This document shows, one piece after another, positions 29,814 through 40,734 of a stretch of DNA of 64,000 bases. The position numbers and the translations under genes are program-made. Source of the DNA: Mycobacterium lepromatosis (GTDB lineage: Bacteria; Actinomycetota; Actinomycetes; Mycobacteriales; Mycobacteriaceae); NCBI RefSeq assembly GCF_000975265.2, contig NZ_CP083405.1:434001-498000 (forward strand). The letters are read 5' to 3'. Positions within the stretch are counted from its first letter, which is position 1, and each line of letters begins with the position of its first letter. The notes below the pieces were generated by a model. The model ran no database searches. It saw only the letters and a program-made list of their open reading frames with translations, and was not told the origin of the DNA.

Positions 29814-30693
29814 AAAAGATCGCTGGTGTTCTCGTTGCTGCCGCGTTGTGGTGGTGAGTGAGGTCGCAAAAAGTAGATCGGTTGTGCTTGACAGGTGATG
29901 CGGCTATGAGCAGCCGTCTTGAGGCCCTGATCCCAAGCCGGGGGTTTTACCGAGGTTCTGCGGTAAAGCGTTGAGTGTGGTGATCATGGCCGCAGCGACC
30001 ACATCAGTGCTGCGGCCCTTAGACAGGTGGCGCAGCTGCACGAACCCGATACTGTGTTCGGCCAGGGCGTTGATGTGGGGGGGCCTGGTTTTTGCCGATG
30101 ATTAAATCGCCCGCCCAATGTTTTAGAGCACCGCACGGTCGTGCAGCTTCGGCGGCACGCTCACCGATGGTGACCATACCCAGAATATGGCGATGCCCGG
30201 TTTTGGTGCGCTGTGCCCGTAGTGTGCCTAACGCCCACCCAGTGTGCACACATGCCGGCCAACACCTGATGTCGTTTCCCGCGTCCTTGCACGAAGAACG
30301 CCTTGTACAGCGTTTCGTGAGGTACCTGCATCTTCGGGCCGGTCAGGAGAGGTCGTTGGCCAACACCCCAGCAATGTGTTCGGGACTGTACTTTTTGACT
30401 TTTTGGCCAGCAACGCTTCCACCACCGTACGCAACTGCCCACCGCGGCCAGCTGGCCGGCCTTTTCAGTCGCTGGGCCCGCTGCTCACTGCATAGCTAGG
30501 CACGGCGCGCTAAATAACCCGATTCAGCTTGTGCACCAGCACAGTTGGCGTCGAATCGGTGCAACACCCAGCAAAGCGATCCGTAACCGCACGAGCCGCC
30601 CCTCGTTGGTGACCTCACGCATCATAGTCAACGGCACCCAACCCAAACAGTTAGCAATCGATCACATCAACTCACAACGCTGCGACACACCCG

Positions 30694-30725
30694 ACACCAC
30701 CTACTTCCCAAAATGCACCGCCCGA
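30694..30725 (-). repeat. 32-bp inverted repeat, right copy
   Basis: Perfect inverse of 29782-29813. It runs directly into the 135-bp direct repeat at 30726-30860. Confidence 0.85.
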
Positions 30726-30860
30726 TCAACTCACCAAGACCGGCACTACACCGATCACAATCACAACTCACCCACCAAAACCACCGCGACACCCACCACC
30801 TCGCAACCCACCCACAACAGGACGCACACATAAACTACACTTCGGCGCCACCAATCCGAA
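30726..30860 (+). repeat. 135-bp direct repeat, copy A
   Basis: Identical over 135 bases to 46529-46663, in the same orientation. It follows the reversed IS30 3-prime fragment, so it probably derives from the end or flank of that element. Base composition is A/C-rich on the plus strand, unlike neighbouring genes. Confidence 0.9.
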
Positions 30861-30879
30861 TCCGAATACCCTACTTAGG

Positions 30880-32280
30880 CCTAAGTGAGAGTCCGGGTGA
30901 GGAACTCAACCATCCGCTTACGGTTCTTGTAGACTGGCTCACCGTCGACTTCGCGGATCTCATCGGTCAAGCACCGAATGCGCCGTCCTGATGAAGCCAT
31001 GTAGCCCTGGGCGCGAGTGTCCGATCTCCGATCACCTTGAACGCGTCTCCGAACCGCAGTCCCATGACGCACAAACCCTCATTGGCACAGCGGTCGGCGA
31101 CATAATAACGTCTGTCGGGAACATCGACAGCGACCGTTATGTCGGCAGAGACTGGCAGGAAAGTTATCCCCAAGATCTATTGCATCTGGGGCAGCACGTC
31201 GTAGCCCCGCTTTTCTTGCAATTCAGTCCGGTCTGGAGAAAAGGAAGTCCGAGGAGTCTACCAAGCGATCAGGTAGGAGGCGTGCTGCAGGTACACCATC
31301 TTCGGTCTCACCCACGGAGTATTCGGGCGCCCCAGATTGCTTGGGTGGGCAACGAACCGGACATTATGACAGTCGGCGTAGATGGGCAACCCTTACGGTA
31401 AACTACGCTAGCGAGTCCTGGCCAGTTGGGTCTAGAAGGTCTTGTTGAACGTAGGTCAGTTGCACAATGCACCCTCGATGTGGGCAATGACGTTGTTTGA
31501 GGCTCATGAACGGCGTTTCGTCACTGAACAATCCCAACTTTCTGCGAACACAACCAGCTTGGGCCGTTGCGCTTCCAGCATTTGCCGGATCAACTTGTCA
31601 ACCGCTTCAAAGAGTCTCTGGCCGGTGCGTCAGGTATCCTTCTTGTCCACCCAGGTAGCCACCGGCAACTGGGCAAAAATGAACACTGCATGTTCACGAT
31701 CGCGGTGTTGCTGTTGTACATGTACTCCAGGAGCTCAGCTTCGGCCTCGTTGATTACACAGTTCCGAGTGCCGCGGCGACAGCGCGCTGCAATTTTCTGG
31801 TCCGATGCAGCTCGCGCGTCGCCAACTTTGCGGTCGCCGAGGTGTCGTCCCCCGGAGTCCGGTCCTGCGTAGGCTTGGATGGGCTCGATGGTTGGAGGTT
31901 GCGTTGAACACCACGAGTTGATCGACGGTTGGGTCTGGCCTCTACGAAAATTCGGCCTTGACTGCCCTGCGGCCAGCGTGTAGTCGTACCGTTCCAGGCG
32001 TTTCATACCCATCAGGTCACGGACCTAGTCTTGCCAGAAGCGGAACCAAATTACCATGACGACCAAACCTGCCGGACCGGTTCCGATGAACGCCAGCTAG
32101 GACCAGCACGGCGCGGAGGACTGGAGTCCTGAGCGTGCATTGAGCGGACCAGTCAGACGGCAAAGACACCAAAGCCGTAGCCTATCGTTCAGGAGCCACC
32201 GCTGACCTACCTTATGGAACAGTAGACCGCGCGGCAACAAGCGACGACACCATGTTTCAATTGGATGAAAATCAAGTCAA
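30880..32280 (-). pseudogene. Decayed membrane alpha/beta-hydrolase (Rv1069c type)
   Basis: The C-terminal catalytic part of this family is readable in pieces: EAELLEYMYNSNTAIVNMQC, MLEAQRPKLVVFAES (nucleophile region), MVYLQHASYLIAW, EKRGYDVLPQMQ and ITFLPVSADITVAVDVP with DRRYYVADRC. Stops and shifts are many and the N-terminal membrane half is not recognisable. It lies just upstream of echA8, the position of Rv1069c. Confidence 0.7.
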
Positions 32281-32459
32281 CCACGTTGTCAGTGACTAGC
32301 GTAGTGGCGGGCCCACCAGCAACTTGGCCACACCGCCAGCGTTTTGGTTTGAGTGCGTTCAGTCGGTGCGTTATCGTTGGCCGACTCCGCAGTGTCCATG
32401 GCTGATTCGCTGTCGGCCCGCTTCGTCGTCAGCGGCGGTCGCCGCAGAAGTCGCTTCGC

Positions 32460-33233
32460 TCATCGGTGGGTGAACTCGGGAGCGCGTTTCTCGATGAATG
32501 CCGCCATGCCTTCGGACTGGTCGTCAGTAACGAAGGTCGAATGGAAAAGCCGGCGTTCGTAGAGCAATCCTTCAGACAGAGTGGATTCGAAGGCCCGATT
32601 GACTGCTTCTTTCGCCATCCGAGTAGCCGACCGCGACATCTGCGAAATGGTGGTGGCAACTGCCTTGGCCTCGGGCAGCAAATCGTCGGCCAGCACTACC
32701 CGCGAAACCAGACCGCTGCGTTCAGCTTCGGCCGCGTCGATGGTGCGGCCGGTCAGGATCAGGTCCATTGCTTTGGCCTTGCCGATTGCTCGGGTTAGGC
32801 GCTGCGAGCCTCCCATGCCAGGCAGCACGCCGAGTTTAATCTCTGGCTGACCGAATTTCGCTGTGTCGGCGGCAATCAGCAGATCGCACATCATCGCCAA
32901 CTCGCAGCCACCACCGAGCGCATATCCGGCCACCGCAGCGATCATCGGGGTACGCACGGTGGCCAGCTTGCCCCAGGAGGCGAAAAAATCAGCGTCGAAT
33001 GCGTCGATGAACGTCAGACTGGCCATCTCTTTGATGTCGGCGCCGGCGGCGAACGCCTTGGGCGAGCCAGTAACTAGGATCGCGCCAACATTTGGATCGT
33101 TGTCTAATTCTTTTGCCGCATTGGTGACTTCGTTCATCATCTGGCTATTGAGTGCGTTCAGAGCTTGCGGCCGGTTCAGTGTAATGATGCCAATTCGTTG
33201 GTCGCGGTCGACGAGGATTGTGTCGTACTTCAT
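32460..33233 (-). CDS. echA8: Enoyl-CoA hydratase
   Basis: Crotonase-fold enzyme that hydrates trans-2-enoyl-CoA in beta-oxidation. 257 residues. The oxyanion-hole motifs are [11 protein letters not shown] and [18 protein letters not shown], and the two catalytic glutamates are expected in GGCELA and [16 protein letters not shown], both present. Its ATG overlaps the echA9 stop (ATGA), so the pair is one operon. It is one of the few lipid-degradation genes kept in this window. Confidence 0.94.
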   Translation of the reverse strand: MKYDTILVDRDQRIGIITLNRPQALNALNSQMMNEVTNAAKELDNDPNVGAILVTGSPKAFAAGADIKEMASLTFIDAFDADFFASWGKLATVRTPMIAAVAGYALGGGCELAMMCDLLIAADTAKFGQPEIKLGVLPGMGGSQRLTRAIGKAKAMDLILTGRTIDAAEAERSGLVSRVVLADDLLPEAKAVATTISQMSRSATRMAKEAVNRAFESTLSEGLLYERRLFHSTFVTDDQSEGMAAFIEKRAPEFTHR

Positions 33234-34303
33234 GTTACTTCGTCACCAAATTGCCTTTCTAGACACTTGAAACTCAAGTCATCGTCAACCGGTTCGAAAT
33301 ATCTGTAGATATCGGCTGCGGTGACTTCGGCCAGCGTCGCCGGCGCCCATTGTGGATTGCGATCCTTGTGAACCAGCTGCGCGCGGATGCCTTCCACCAG
33401 GTCGTGTGAGTGTAGTGACGCCGACGACACCCGATAGTCTTGCTTTAGAACATCTTTCAGTGTTTTCAGTTTGGTTGCTCGACGCACCGCCTCCAGTGTG
33501 ACTGACAATGCGACGGGGGAGCGGCTGGCGATCAGGTTGATGGCGCCTTCAGCAGGTACCGCATCATGTCCACGCAACGCGGCAATGATGTCCTCGACGG
33601 TTTCGCCAACATAGCACTCGTCGATCCAGTCACGCTGTGCGGCAAGGTAGCTTGGTGGCGGTTCTATAGCGTAGCGAGCGAGTGCGCTGTTAACGTCATC
33701 GGTAACGACTGCTCGGACGAATGCGTCAAGGTCGCTGTGAGGCATATAGTGGTCAGCGAAGCCCAGCTCGATAGCGTCGGCACCCGAGAACGGTGCTCCG
33801 GTTAGCGCGACATGCAGACCCAGCGCACCGGGCGCTCGGGACAACAGATATGTCCCGCCGACGTCTGGGCTAAACCCGATGCCGACTTCGGGCATTGCCA
33901 CTTTCGAGGTATCGGTTACCACTCGGGTGTTTGCGTGTGCACTGATGCCTACACCACCACCCATCACGATACCGTCCATCAACGACACGTACGGTTTGGC
34001 GAACCCAGCGATTTGGCTGTTGAGCAGATATTCACTACGCCAAAACCGTCGTGCCTCAACCCCATCCTTGCGAGCACTGTGATAGATCGCCACCACATCG
34101 CCACCGGCACATAGCCCGCGTTCCCCGGCTCCGGATAGCACCACTGCCCGCACCGCGTCGTCGTCTTCCCAGCGGGCGAGTATGGCGGTGAGCGCGTCCA
34201 CCATCTGCTGATTCAGCGAGTTGATCGCCTTAGGGCGGTTAAGTGTTATAAGGCCGATGCCGGCCTCAACGCGAGTCAGGACCTCATCTGATTCGCTAGC
34301 CAC
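33230..34303 (-). CDS. echA9: 3-hydroxyisobutyryl-CoA hydrolase-like crotonase
   Basis: A 357-residue ECH_2-family protein. Motifs: [56 protein letters not shown], and the C-terminal [19 protein letters not shown]. The family hydrolyses beta-hydroxyacyl-CoA thioesters, mainly in valine breakdown. GTG 34303 is the chosen start. Relative to M. tuberculosis EchA9 as I recall it, about 12 residues (after DDDLSF) extend the C-terminus, produced by loss of the old stop, and this now makes it overlap echA8. Confidence 0.9.
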   Translation of the reverse strand: MASESDEVLTRVEAGIGLITLNRPKAINSLNQQMVDALTAILARWEDDDAVRAVVLSGAGERGLCAGGDVVAIYHSARKDGVEARRFWRSEYLLNSQIAGFAKPYVSLMDGIVMGGGVGISAHANTRVVTDTSKVAMPEVGIGFSPDVGGTYLLSRAPGALGLHVALTGAPFSGADAIELGFADHYMPHSDLDAFVRAVVTDDVNSALARYAIEPPPSYLAAQRDWIDECYVGETVEDIIAALRGHDAVPAEGAINLIASRSPVALSVTLEAVRRATKLKTLKDVLKQDYRVSSASLHSHDLVEGIRAQLVHKDRNPQWAPATLAEVTAADIYRYFEPVDDDLSFKCLERQFGDEVT

Positions 34304-34569
34304 ACCCTAGCCTCCCACATCAATTGGAGAATTACGACCCGAACATGCCGCCCAACGGATTGGTCAGCACTCTAGACCGTGGCTAGCTCGATGGCGTTTG
34401 CGGGTAAGGTTGTGTTTATCCCGACAACAAACATGCGAGAACATACGAGCCCGGCAATATCGAAGATTTTTAAAGTGCAGCTCGATGGGGAACTCGGATT
34501 GGGTGCTTGATCGTTGATGCAACTGTTCGCATTGCTCGTAAAGCCACAGCCACAAGAGAGGAACTAACG

Positions 34570-35427
34570 GTGCGCGAGACAAGTAACCCGGTATTTCGTT
34601 CGCTGCCTAGGCAGAGGGGCGGATACGCGCAGTTCGGTACTGGTGCGGCCCCGATGCAGCAGGGGTACTATGAAGCCGATACATACGCTGCGGGTCCCTA
34701 CCAGGAGACTCGTGCGTATCAGGTCTCGCGGCCACTGACCATCGACGATGTCGTTACCAAGACCGGCTTGACGCTGGCGGTGTTGGTGGCCTCGGCCGTT
34801 GTCTCCTTCTTCCTGGTGGCATCGAATTTCGCACTAGCCACTCCGCTCACCCTGGTCGGCGTTTTTGGCGGCTTGGCACTGGTACTGGTCGCTACCTTTG
34901 GGCACAAACAGAACAGCCCGGCAATCGTGTTAAGTTACGCCGTACTTGAGGGTTTGTTCCTCGGCGCGGTTTCGTTCCTCTTCGCCAACTTCCAGGTGTC
35001 GACCGTCAACGCTGGCGTGTTGATCGGGGAGGCCGTTCTAGGCACCTTCGGGGTGTTCTTTGGCATGCTAGTCGTCTACAAGACCGGTGCCATCCGGGTC
35101 ACCCCTAAATTCACCCGAATGCTGGTAGCAGGAATGTTCGGTGTGCTCGCCTTGATGCTAGGCAATTTTGTGCTAGCTCTGTTTGGTGTGGGTGGAGGAA
35201 CAGGTCTAGGCTTGCGCAGCGGTGGACCGGTAGCGATCCTCTTCTCACTGGCGTGTATCGGCATCGCGGCATTTGGCTTCCTGCTTGACTTCGATGCGGC
35301 CGACCAGATGATCCGCTCGGGAGCGCCGGAGAAGGCGGCATGGGGTATTGCTCTGGGATTGACAGTAACGCTGGTCTGGCTGTACATCGAGATCCTGCGT
35401 CTGCTCAGTTATCTACAGAACGACTAA
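34570..35427 (+). CDS. Bax inhibitor-1/YccA-family membrane protein (Rv1072)
   Basis: A 285-residue protein with a polar N-terminus rich in Tyr, Gln and Gly (residues 1-60), then seven helices, for instance LTLAVLVASAVVSFFLVA, LTLVGVFGGLALVLVATF and ILFSLACIGIAAFGFLLDFD. The last motifs FDAADQMIRSGAPEKAAWG and LYIEILRLLSYLQND are typical for the family. GTG 34570 follows AGAGAGGA and matches the ortholog. The role is unknown. It is divergent from echA9 and followed by a hairpin terminator. Confidence 0.9.
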   Translation: MRETSNPVFRSLPRQRGGYAQFGTGAAPMQQGYYEADTYAAGPYQETRAYQVSRPLTIDDVVTKTGLTLAVLVASAVVSFFLVASNFALATPLTLVGVFGGLALVLVATFGHKQNSPAIVLSYAVLEGLFLGAVSFLFANFQVSTVNAGVLIGEAVLGTFGVFFGMLVVYKTGAIRVTPKFTRMLVAGMFGVLALMLGNFVLALFGVGGGTGLGLRSGGPVAILFSLACIGIAAFGFLLDFDAADQMIRSGAPEKAAWGIALGLTVTLVWLYIEILRLLSYLQND

Positions 35428-35442
35428 AACTCAATATACGAC

Positions 35443-35478
35443 AAGAAGCCGGCACGCTACCTGGTATGCCGGCTCTTG
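35443..35478 (+). terminator. Hairpin after the YccA-like gene
   Basis: AGCCGGCA and TGCCGGCT pair around a 12-13 base loop, with AAGA/TCTT continuing the stem apart from one bulge. It stands 16 bases after the stop, between convergent genes (the fadA3 relic comes from the right), so it can end transcription in both directions. No T run follows. Confidence 0.6.
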
Positions 35479-35504
35479 TAGTATAACGCCGCGGACGGCC
35501 CTAA

Positions 35505-36372
35505 TTGAGCAGTTCGATTACCATGCCAGGCCCGGCGCTGACGCACATGGTTTCCAGACCAAGCATCTTGCTTCTTGTCATAGTTGGTGAGGCTGCTCAG
35601 CAGCGTGGCAACGACACGTGTACCGGTTACGCCAAACGGGTGGCCCTAGCACGATCGCTCCGCCCAAAACGTTCAGTTCGTCTTCCGTCGATGCCCAGCT
35701 AGCGTGCTAAGCTGAGCATATTCAGTACGAAGGCATTGTTGTTATCGACCAGATCGATGTCGAGTATCGACATGCCTGCTCGTTGTAGAAGCAGAATTAT
35801 TTTGCTACGCGTGTGTCACTGTTCCCATCACCTGCGGCGCCCCAATCTCTAGGGTGGCGCGGTAGCTGATTGACGCGGTGAGCGACCCCAGTGCCAACAG
35901 CTGATACGTCTTTATCCACTTTTGGTGACAACTTTTGCCAGCCTTCATAGAAAGAGGTGGTGGTGGTGTCGACCCGATCCAGGGCTACACTAAGATTAAC
36001 GGCAAGTTAACGCAGTCGGAATGCACAAGTCGATGAACGCGTTACCTTCACCGGCCTTGATCGCGTGAAAAGCTATCCTGGTGGTCCACAGTGACGACGA
36101 ACAATACCGGTTGACGTAGTAGTCGGGTAGGAAGTCATAACCGAGTTCGATGGCCACCACGGTGGTGCTATATTTATCAAAGTCGAACTCACCGCTTGGC
36201 AAGCCACGTCCAAGATTGAGGTCGTCGGTTTCGTGTGGGTTCAGCGGGCGGCCATTTTTTGATGGCGGCGTGAAAAGCCAGGTAGTTGGCTTGAATACGA
36301 GCCAGCAACCCTTTCATAGCGCGGCTTATCGAGGAGCAGATGGTTGTAACGATGACAGCTTCCAGTATAGTG
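35505..36372 (-). pseudogene. fadA3: Decayed acetyl-CoA acetyltransferase (thiolase)
   Basis: Pieces run from the N-terminus (EAVIVTTICSSISRAMKGLL) through the nucleophile region (VNRYCSSSLWTTRIAFHAIK, AGEGNAFI) to the C-terminal Cys region (KMLGLETMCVSAGPGMVIEL). Large parts of the middle are missing, so the gene is shortened as well as frameshifted. Position corresponds to Rv1074c. Confidence 0.75.
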
Positions 36373-36399
36373 AATCCCCCTATTAGGGTGGGGATCACA

Positions 36400-37000
36400 G
36401 AGGGGTGGTCGACTACCGGCTGTCCGGACAGCCGCAGCCAGCCCGGGAGTGCTTGTTAGCCATCGGAGTAGCTGCGGAATTGCGGAGAGATGACCCCCCA
36501 GATCCGGACAGGCCCCAACGACCACCACCCGCACCCCCGGCATGCAATCTGTGCATTGCCAAGCCCAGCTTCCGCGCCTACTAGCTGATGCCGATTACCC
36601 TCGGCGCAGATCATCATCACCGCTGCGTTTGGTGGTAGCCCAGTTATCAACATACACATCGACTTGGTTACCCACATCTTTTGAGGTGGTGCCGACTATG
36701 GTTTTGGTGCTCAGCCGGATGTGCTTACCGGTCTTGCTCTGCCAGTCCGCGTGCGATTAGCACGCCCGGCGCTTCATCAGCGCTGCTACAGCCGTACACG
36801 GTTGCCGTGGGTGAAGTCACCACAAATCAATCAAATACAGGTTAACAGGCACGTAGCGCCACCATCGCAGCACGGGCTCGTCAACCGGAGTACGTGGCGG
36901 GACGTCCTAGGCTTTGGGGGATGACGGTGCGCGTGTGTGTCGTTTGGCCAACCAACAGATTACGTGCGCCCAGATGAGCCGTACCTGTCGCAGGCGAGTG
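36400..37000 (-). pseudogene. Decayed exported SGNH/GDSL hydrolase (Rv1075c type)
   Basis: Readable pieces are LITGLPPNAAVMMICAEGN (the Gly-Asn block), RVVVVGACPDLGGHLSAIPQ and LLRWLTSTPGLAAAVRTAG. These match SGNH hydrolases of the Rv1075c group. Stops and shifts are frequent and no start is visible. Confidence 0.6.
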
Positions 37001-37384
37001 TACCTACTGTGGCCCAAGCGATCTATCGACCGCCGCGGCGCTCTATACGGCCACCCCACTAGTTTTAAGAAGGCCATGATGATATTTGTGTGATCGACTG
37101 AGAATAACGCGATTACAATGTGGATCAATTGTAGTATCAAATCAAACTCTTAAAACGTTTTGCTCAGAAATGGCTGGCAAGCTAAGTAGAGAGGTTGGCT
37201 GAACGACTCGAGGAGTAGTTTGAACTAGACGCTTAGGCCGCCTCGTCACATAACTGCAAAGGCCTAGTGAAGTGCCGACATGACCGCACCTAGCAAGGTA
37301 TCCAGCTCACCTGGCCATGCCATCCGCCAGTATGAGAGGTAGTCCAGGCAAGTAAAGTTCAGGCCTATAGATTCGCGGTCAGCG
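37001..37384. other. No gene seen
   Basis: Between the Rv1075c and lipU relics I see no readable family sequence on either strand. Confidence 0.5.
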
Positions 37385-38347
37385 ACGGTTCTTCTTCAGC
37401 CCCGGCGTCGCTGCTCAAGTTGCCACGCCGGTGTCGCTACTGAAGATCCGGCTAACTTTGGCGGTCGGCAGCTACATTACTAGCGTGCCGTGCCCGTGGG
37501 GCCTAATCGATGTAACTTCCAGCGCTTCTATTCCCTAGGTCCGTGAACCATTCGGGTACAGGTGAGTTTACCCAATACGTCAGCTCAGTTGGTGCGAGCG
37601 TCTGGAGGACTAACCGTGGACGGCACACGGCGGGTTATTATCTACTCGCACGGCGATGCGTTCTTGGCTGGTGGAGCAAACCTCACATGGCAAGCTCGTC
37701 GAGACGTTGCCAAACTCTGCTGACTTGGCGGTTTTTGTGGTCAACTATCGGCTACTACATAAGCACTCGATCGAGATGGTTCTCGAGGACTGTTACGGCC
37801 TGTTACGGCGACGCTTACCGGTGGTTGCGGTTGCGCAGATACAACGGCGGGAAGATTGTTCTGGCTGGGGATTCCACCGGTGGATATCTTGCCGCTTCGC
37901 TCTTGCGCAGCGGTTGTAGGAGGAAGGCGAGTAGCTAGCAGCGTTTGTGGCTATCTCGCCACTGTTGCAGATAGCAAAGGACTTGCAAACAGGGGGCTTA
38001 CCAACATTAAGAGTTCCCGGCAAGGTCATTAACGCACCTGTAGTATTGGTTGCTAGGGTTGCTGCGCAGCGCAAAATCGACAGCAAGCCAGAAGAGATCT
38101 AGATTGATTGAGACCCTGGAACACATCAGACCCGGCCTGCCGTAGACATTAGATTCACGTTTCTGGATTTGAGGTGTTGTATATTGCACAATCGGCCGCC
38201 AACCGACTGGAAGCGGTTGGTTTGTCGGCCGAGGTACGGGTTTGGCCTGACCAGGTCCACGACTTTCAGCTGTCCGCGCTGTTGGCACCAGAGGTGGTTT
38301 GTTCGCTGCGCCAGATTGGCGGATACATCCGCGAGACAGGCGGATAA
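37385..38347 (+). pseudogene. lipU: Decayed esterase/lipase of the hormone-sensitive lipase family
   Basis: In order: IRLTLAVGSYITSVPCPWGL, VIIYSHGDAFLAGGAN (former HGGAF), NSADLAVFVVNYRLLHKHSI, GGKIVLAGDSTGGYLAASLL (former GDSAGG), and SAEVRVWPDQVHDFQLSALL near the stop. The catalytic Ser codon survives but several shifts break the gene. It sits before cbs, as lipU (Rv1076) does. It is clearly related to the intact esterase at 59432-60499. Confidence 0.8.
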
Positions 38348-38416
38348 CGGATCGGGGTGGCTCGCCATTGCCCGAGTGGTTGTCGGTGGCAAGAATTCGC
38401 CTGAGACGATGAACAC

Positions 38417-39811
38417 ATGCGGATTGCGCAGCACATCAGTGACCTCATCGGCGGCACGCCACTGGTCCGCCTGAATTCCGTCGTACCGGCTGGTGCCGGA
38501 GTCGTAGCGGCAAAGGTCGAATATTTCAACTCCGGGGGCAGCTCCAAGGACCGGATCGCGGCTAAAATGATCGATGCGGCAGAAGCTAGTGGTCAGCTGA
38601 GGTCGGGCGGCACCATTGTGGAACCTACGTCGGGCAACACCGGTGTTGGTCTGGCTTTGGTCGCCCAACATCGCGGGTATAAGTGTGTGTTTGTCTGTCC
38701 CGACAAAGTCAGCGAGGACAAACGGAATGTATTGCTGGCCTACGGCGCCGAGGTAGTCGTGTGTCCGACGGCCGTGCCGCCCGACGACCCGGACAGCTAC
38801 TACAGCGTTTCCGACCGGTTGGTCGCCAAGATCGACGGTGCCTGGAAACCCGACCAGTACGCCAACCCAGCAGGACCGGCCAGCCATTACGAGACCACTG
38901 GCCCAGAGATTTGGGCCGACACTGACGGCAAGGTAACCCATTTTGTCGCCGGCATTGGTACCGGCGGGACAATCACCGGAGTGGGCCGCTACCTCAAGGA
39001 GGTGTCCGGCGGATTGGTACGTATCATCGGTGCTGACCCGGAAGGGTCAGTGTATTCGGGCGGTACCGGCCGGCCATATCTGGTCGAGGGGGTGGGCGAG
39101 GACTTCTGGCCGGCGGCGTACGACCCGATGGTGCCCGATCAGATCATCGCGGTGTCTGACTCCGACTCGTTCAATATGACCAGGCGGTTAGCCCGCGAAG
39201 AAGCGATGCTGGTCGGCGGGTCGTGCGGCATGGCGGTCGTGGCTGCTCTGCAAGTGGCCGAGGAAGCCGGGCCGGATGCGCTGGTCGTGGTCTTGCTGCC
39301 GGACGGCGGCCGTGGCTACATGTCCAAGATCTTCAACGACGCCTGGATGTCGTCGTATGGGTTCCTGCGTAGCCGCCTGGACGGGTCTACCGAGCAGCCC
39401 ATGGTGGGTGATGTGTTGCGCCGGAAGTCGGGCGCGTTGCCCGACTTGGTACACACCCATCCGTCGGAGACGGTGCGCGACGCCATTGGCATTCTGCGTG
39501 AGTACGCGGTATCCCAGATCCCGGTTGTCGGCGCTGAGCCGCCGGTGATGGCGGGCGAAGTGGTCGGCAGCGTCTCCGAACGGGAACTACTTTCGGCCGT
39601 GTTTGAAGGTCGTGCCAGCTTGGCCGACGCCGTCTCGGAGCACATGGGCCCGCCGCTACGGCTAATCGGCGCCGGTGAATTGGTCAGTCTGGCCGGCGCG
39701 GCTTTACGCGACTCCGACGCGCTGATGGTGGTGGAAAAGGGTAAACTGATCGGGGTTATAACGCGATACGACCTGTTGGGTTTTCTCTCGGAGGGCGCGC
39801 CGCGACGTTAA
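38417..39811 (+). CDS. cbs: Cystathionine beta-synthase
   Basis: PLP enzyme that joins serine and homocysteine to cystathionine. 464 residues. The PLP lysine is in FNSGGSSKDRIAAKMID, the substrate loop is EPTSGNTGVGLAL, and the phosphate cup is GIGTGGTITGVGRYL. Two CBS domains fill the last 120 residues (HTHPSETVRDAIGILREY, LMVVEKGKLIGVITRYDLLG) and may sense SAM or nucleotides. Together with metB, two genes on, it forms the transsulfuration pair. ATG 38417 is the only good start. Confidence 0.94.
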   Translation: MRIAQHISDLIGGTPLVRLNSVVPAGAGVVAAKVEYFNSGGSSKDRIAAKMIDAAEASGQLRSGGTIVEPTSGNTGVGLALVAQHRGYKCVFVCPDKVSEDKRNVLLAYGAEVVVCPTAVPPDDPDSYYSVSDRLVAKIDGAWKPDQYANPAGPASHYETTGPEIWADTDGKVTHFVAGIGTGGTITGVGRYLKEVSGGLVRIIGADPEGSVYSGGTGRPYLVEGVGEDFWPAAYDPMVPDQIIAVSDSDSFNMTRRLAREEAMLVGGSCGMAVVAALQVAEEAGPDALVVVLLPDGGRGYMSKIFNDAWMSSYGFLRSRLDGSTEQPMVGDVLRRKSGALPDLVHTHPSETVRDAIGILREYAVSQIPVVGAEPPVMAGEVVGSVSERELLSAVFEGRASLADAVSEHMGPPLRLIGAGELVSLAGAALRDSDALMVVEKGKLIGVITRYDLLGFLSEGAPRR

Positions 39812-39962
39812 CGGGATAATTGAGCCGCAAATTTAGTTCGGCTACAAACCAACTAACGGCAACTATTCGATACGCCGAAGCCCATGCCCGTTCGCTGCGC
39901 GAACTCTTTCTCAGGTAAGATGATGCGGTCTAGTTCAACTCCTCCGCCGTGGAAGGTTGCCC

Positions 39963-40652
39963 ATGACCGATCAACCGCCGCCGAGCGGGTTTAACCCGAC
40001 ACCTGCTCCGTCCCCGCTTGGGTCATCCGGTGGGGATGAGCCTTCGCCCGCCCCGTCTGGGCCGGGAGCTGCCTACCCGCCGCCTCCTCCGCCACCCGTA
40101 GGTGGTTCTTACCCGCCTCCTCCGCCGTCCACCGGCGGGTACGCGCCACCTCCACCTGGACCGGCTATCCGCGCACTGCCCAAGGGGGCCTACACATTCT
40201 GGGTCATCCGGATGCTGGCCTATGTCATCGACAATATCCCAGCCACGGTCGTGCTCGGGACCGGCATGTCGATTCAGACGATCACGAAGCAAGAGGCGTG
40301 TGTCACCGATATTGCGCAATACAACGTCAACCAGTACTGTGCCACTCAGCCTACCGGAATCGGCATGTTGGCTTTCTGGTTCGCCTGGCTGGTGACGATG
40401 GCCTACCTGGTCTGGAACTATGGCTACCGCCAGGGCGCCACCGGATCCAGTATCGGCAAGACGGTAATGAAGTTCAAGGTGGTTAGCGAGACTACTGGCC
40501 AGCCAATCGGTTTCGGTATGTCGGTGGTGCGCCAGCTCGCGCACTTCATCGACGCAGTCATCTGTTGCATCGGGTTCTTGTTCCCGCTGTGGGACTCCAA
40601 ACGGCAAACCCTGGCGGACAAGATCATGACGACGGTGTGTCTGCCGATCTGA
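39963..40652 (+). CDS. pra: Proline-rich antigen homolog, RDD-family membrane protein
   Basis: 229 residues. The N-terminal 75 are Pro/Gly/Ser-rich (SYPPPPPSTGGYAPPPPGP), followed by an RDD-family membrane domain with VIRMLAYVIDNIPATVVLG, MLAFWFAWLVTMAYLVWNY and VVRQLAHFIDAVICCIGFLF. It matches the mycobacterial 36-kDa antigen Pra. The M. leprae version, as I recall it, has three GGSYPPPPPP-like units; here one is seen, and there are substitutions along the protein. ATG 39963 is preferred to the TTG two codons upstream. It lies between cbs and metB. Confidence 0.92.
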   Translation: MTDQPPPSGFNPTPAPSPLGSSGGDEPSPAPSGPGAAYPPPPPPPVGGSYPPPPPSTGGYAPPPPGPAIRALPKGAYTFWVIRMLAYVIDNIPATVVLGTGMSIQTITKQEACVTDIAQYNVNQYCATQPTGIGMLAFWFAWLVTMAYLVWNYGYRQGATGSSIGKTVMKFKVVSETTGQPIGFGMSVVRQLAHFIDAVICCIGFLFPLWDSKRQTLADKIMTTVCLPI

Positions 40653-40734
40653 CACAGCGCTGGCCACTTGGCAGGCTAGCCGGCGTGCCCCCCAACCGCT
40701 GAACGCAGCAGTCATCTCTTTAGGCTAATCGTCG

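Larger units (their letters stand above)
29782..30860 (-). mobile_element. IS30-family insertion sequence relic
   Basis: Minus-strand frames give an IS30-type transposase in order: LTMMREVTNEGRLVRLR (helix-turn-helix region), KMQVPHETLYKAFFVQGRGK, RTKTGHRHILGMVTIGERAA, LKHWAGDLIIGKNQ (first catalytic Asp), and SPPQRGSNENTSDLLHHLLP, which holds the catalytic Glu in its usual place. Stops and shifts are frequent, and the extreme N-terminus is missing. The left end, 29782-29813, recurs as a perfect inverted copy at 30694-30725, so a second, reversed fragment of the element's 3-prime end is joined to the truncated 5-prime end. Confidence 0.82.
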
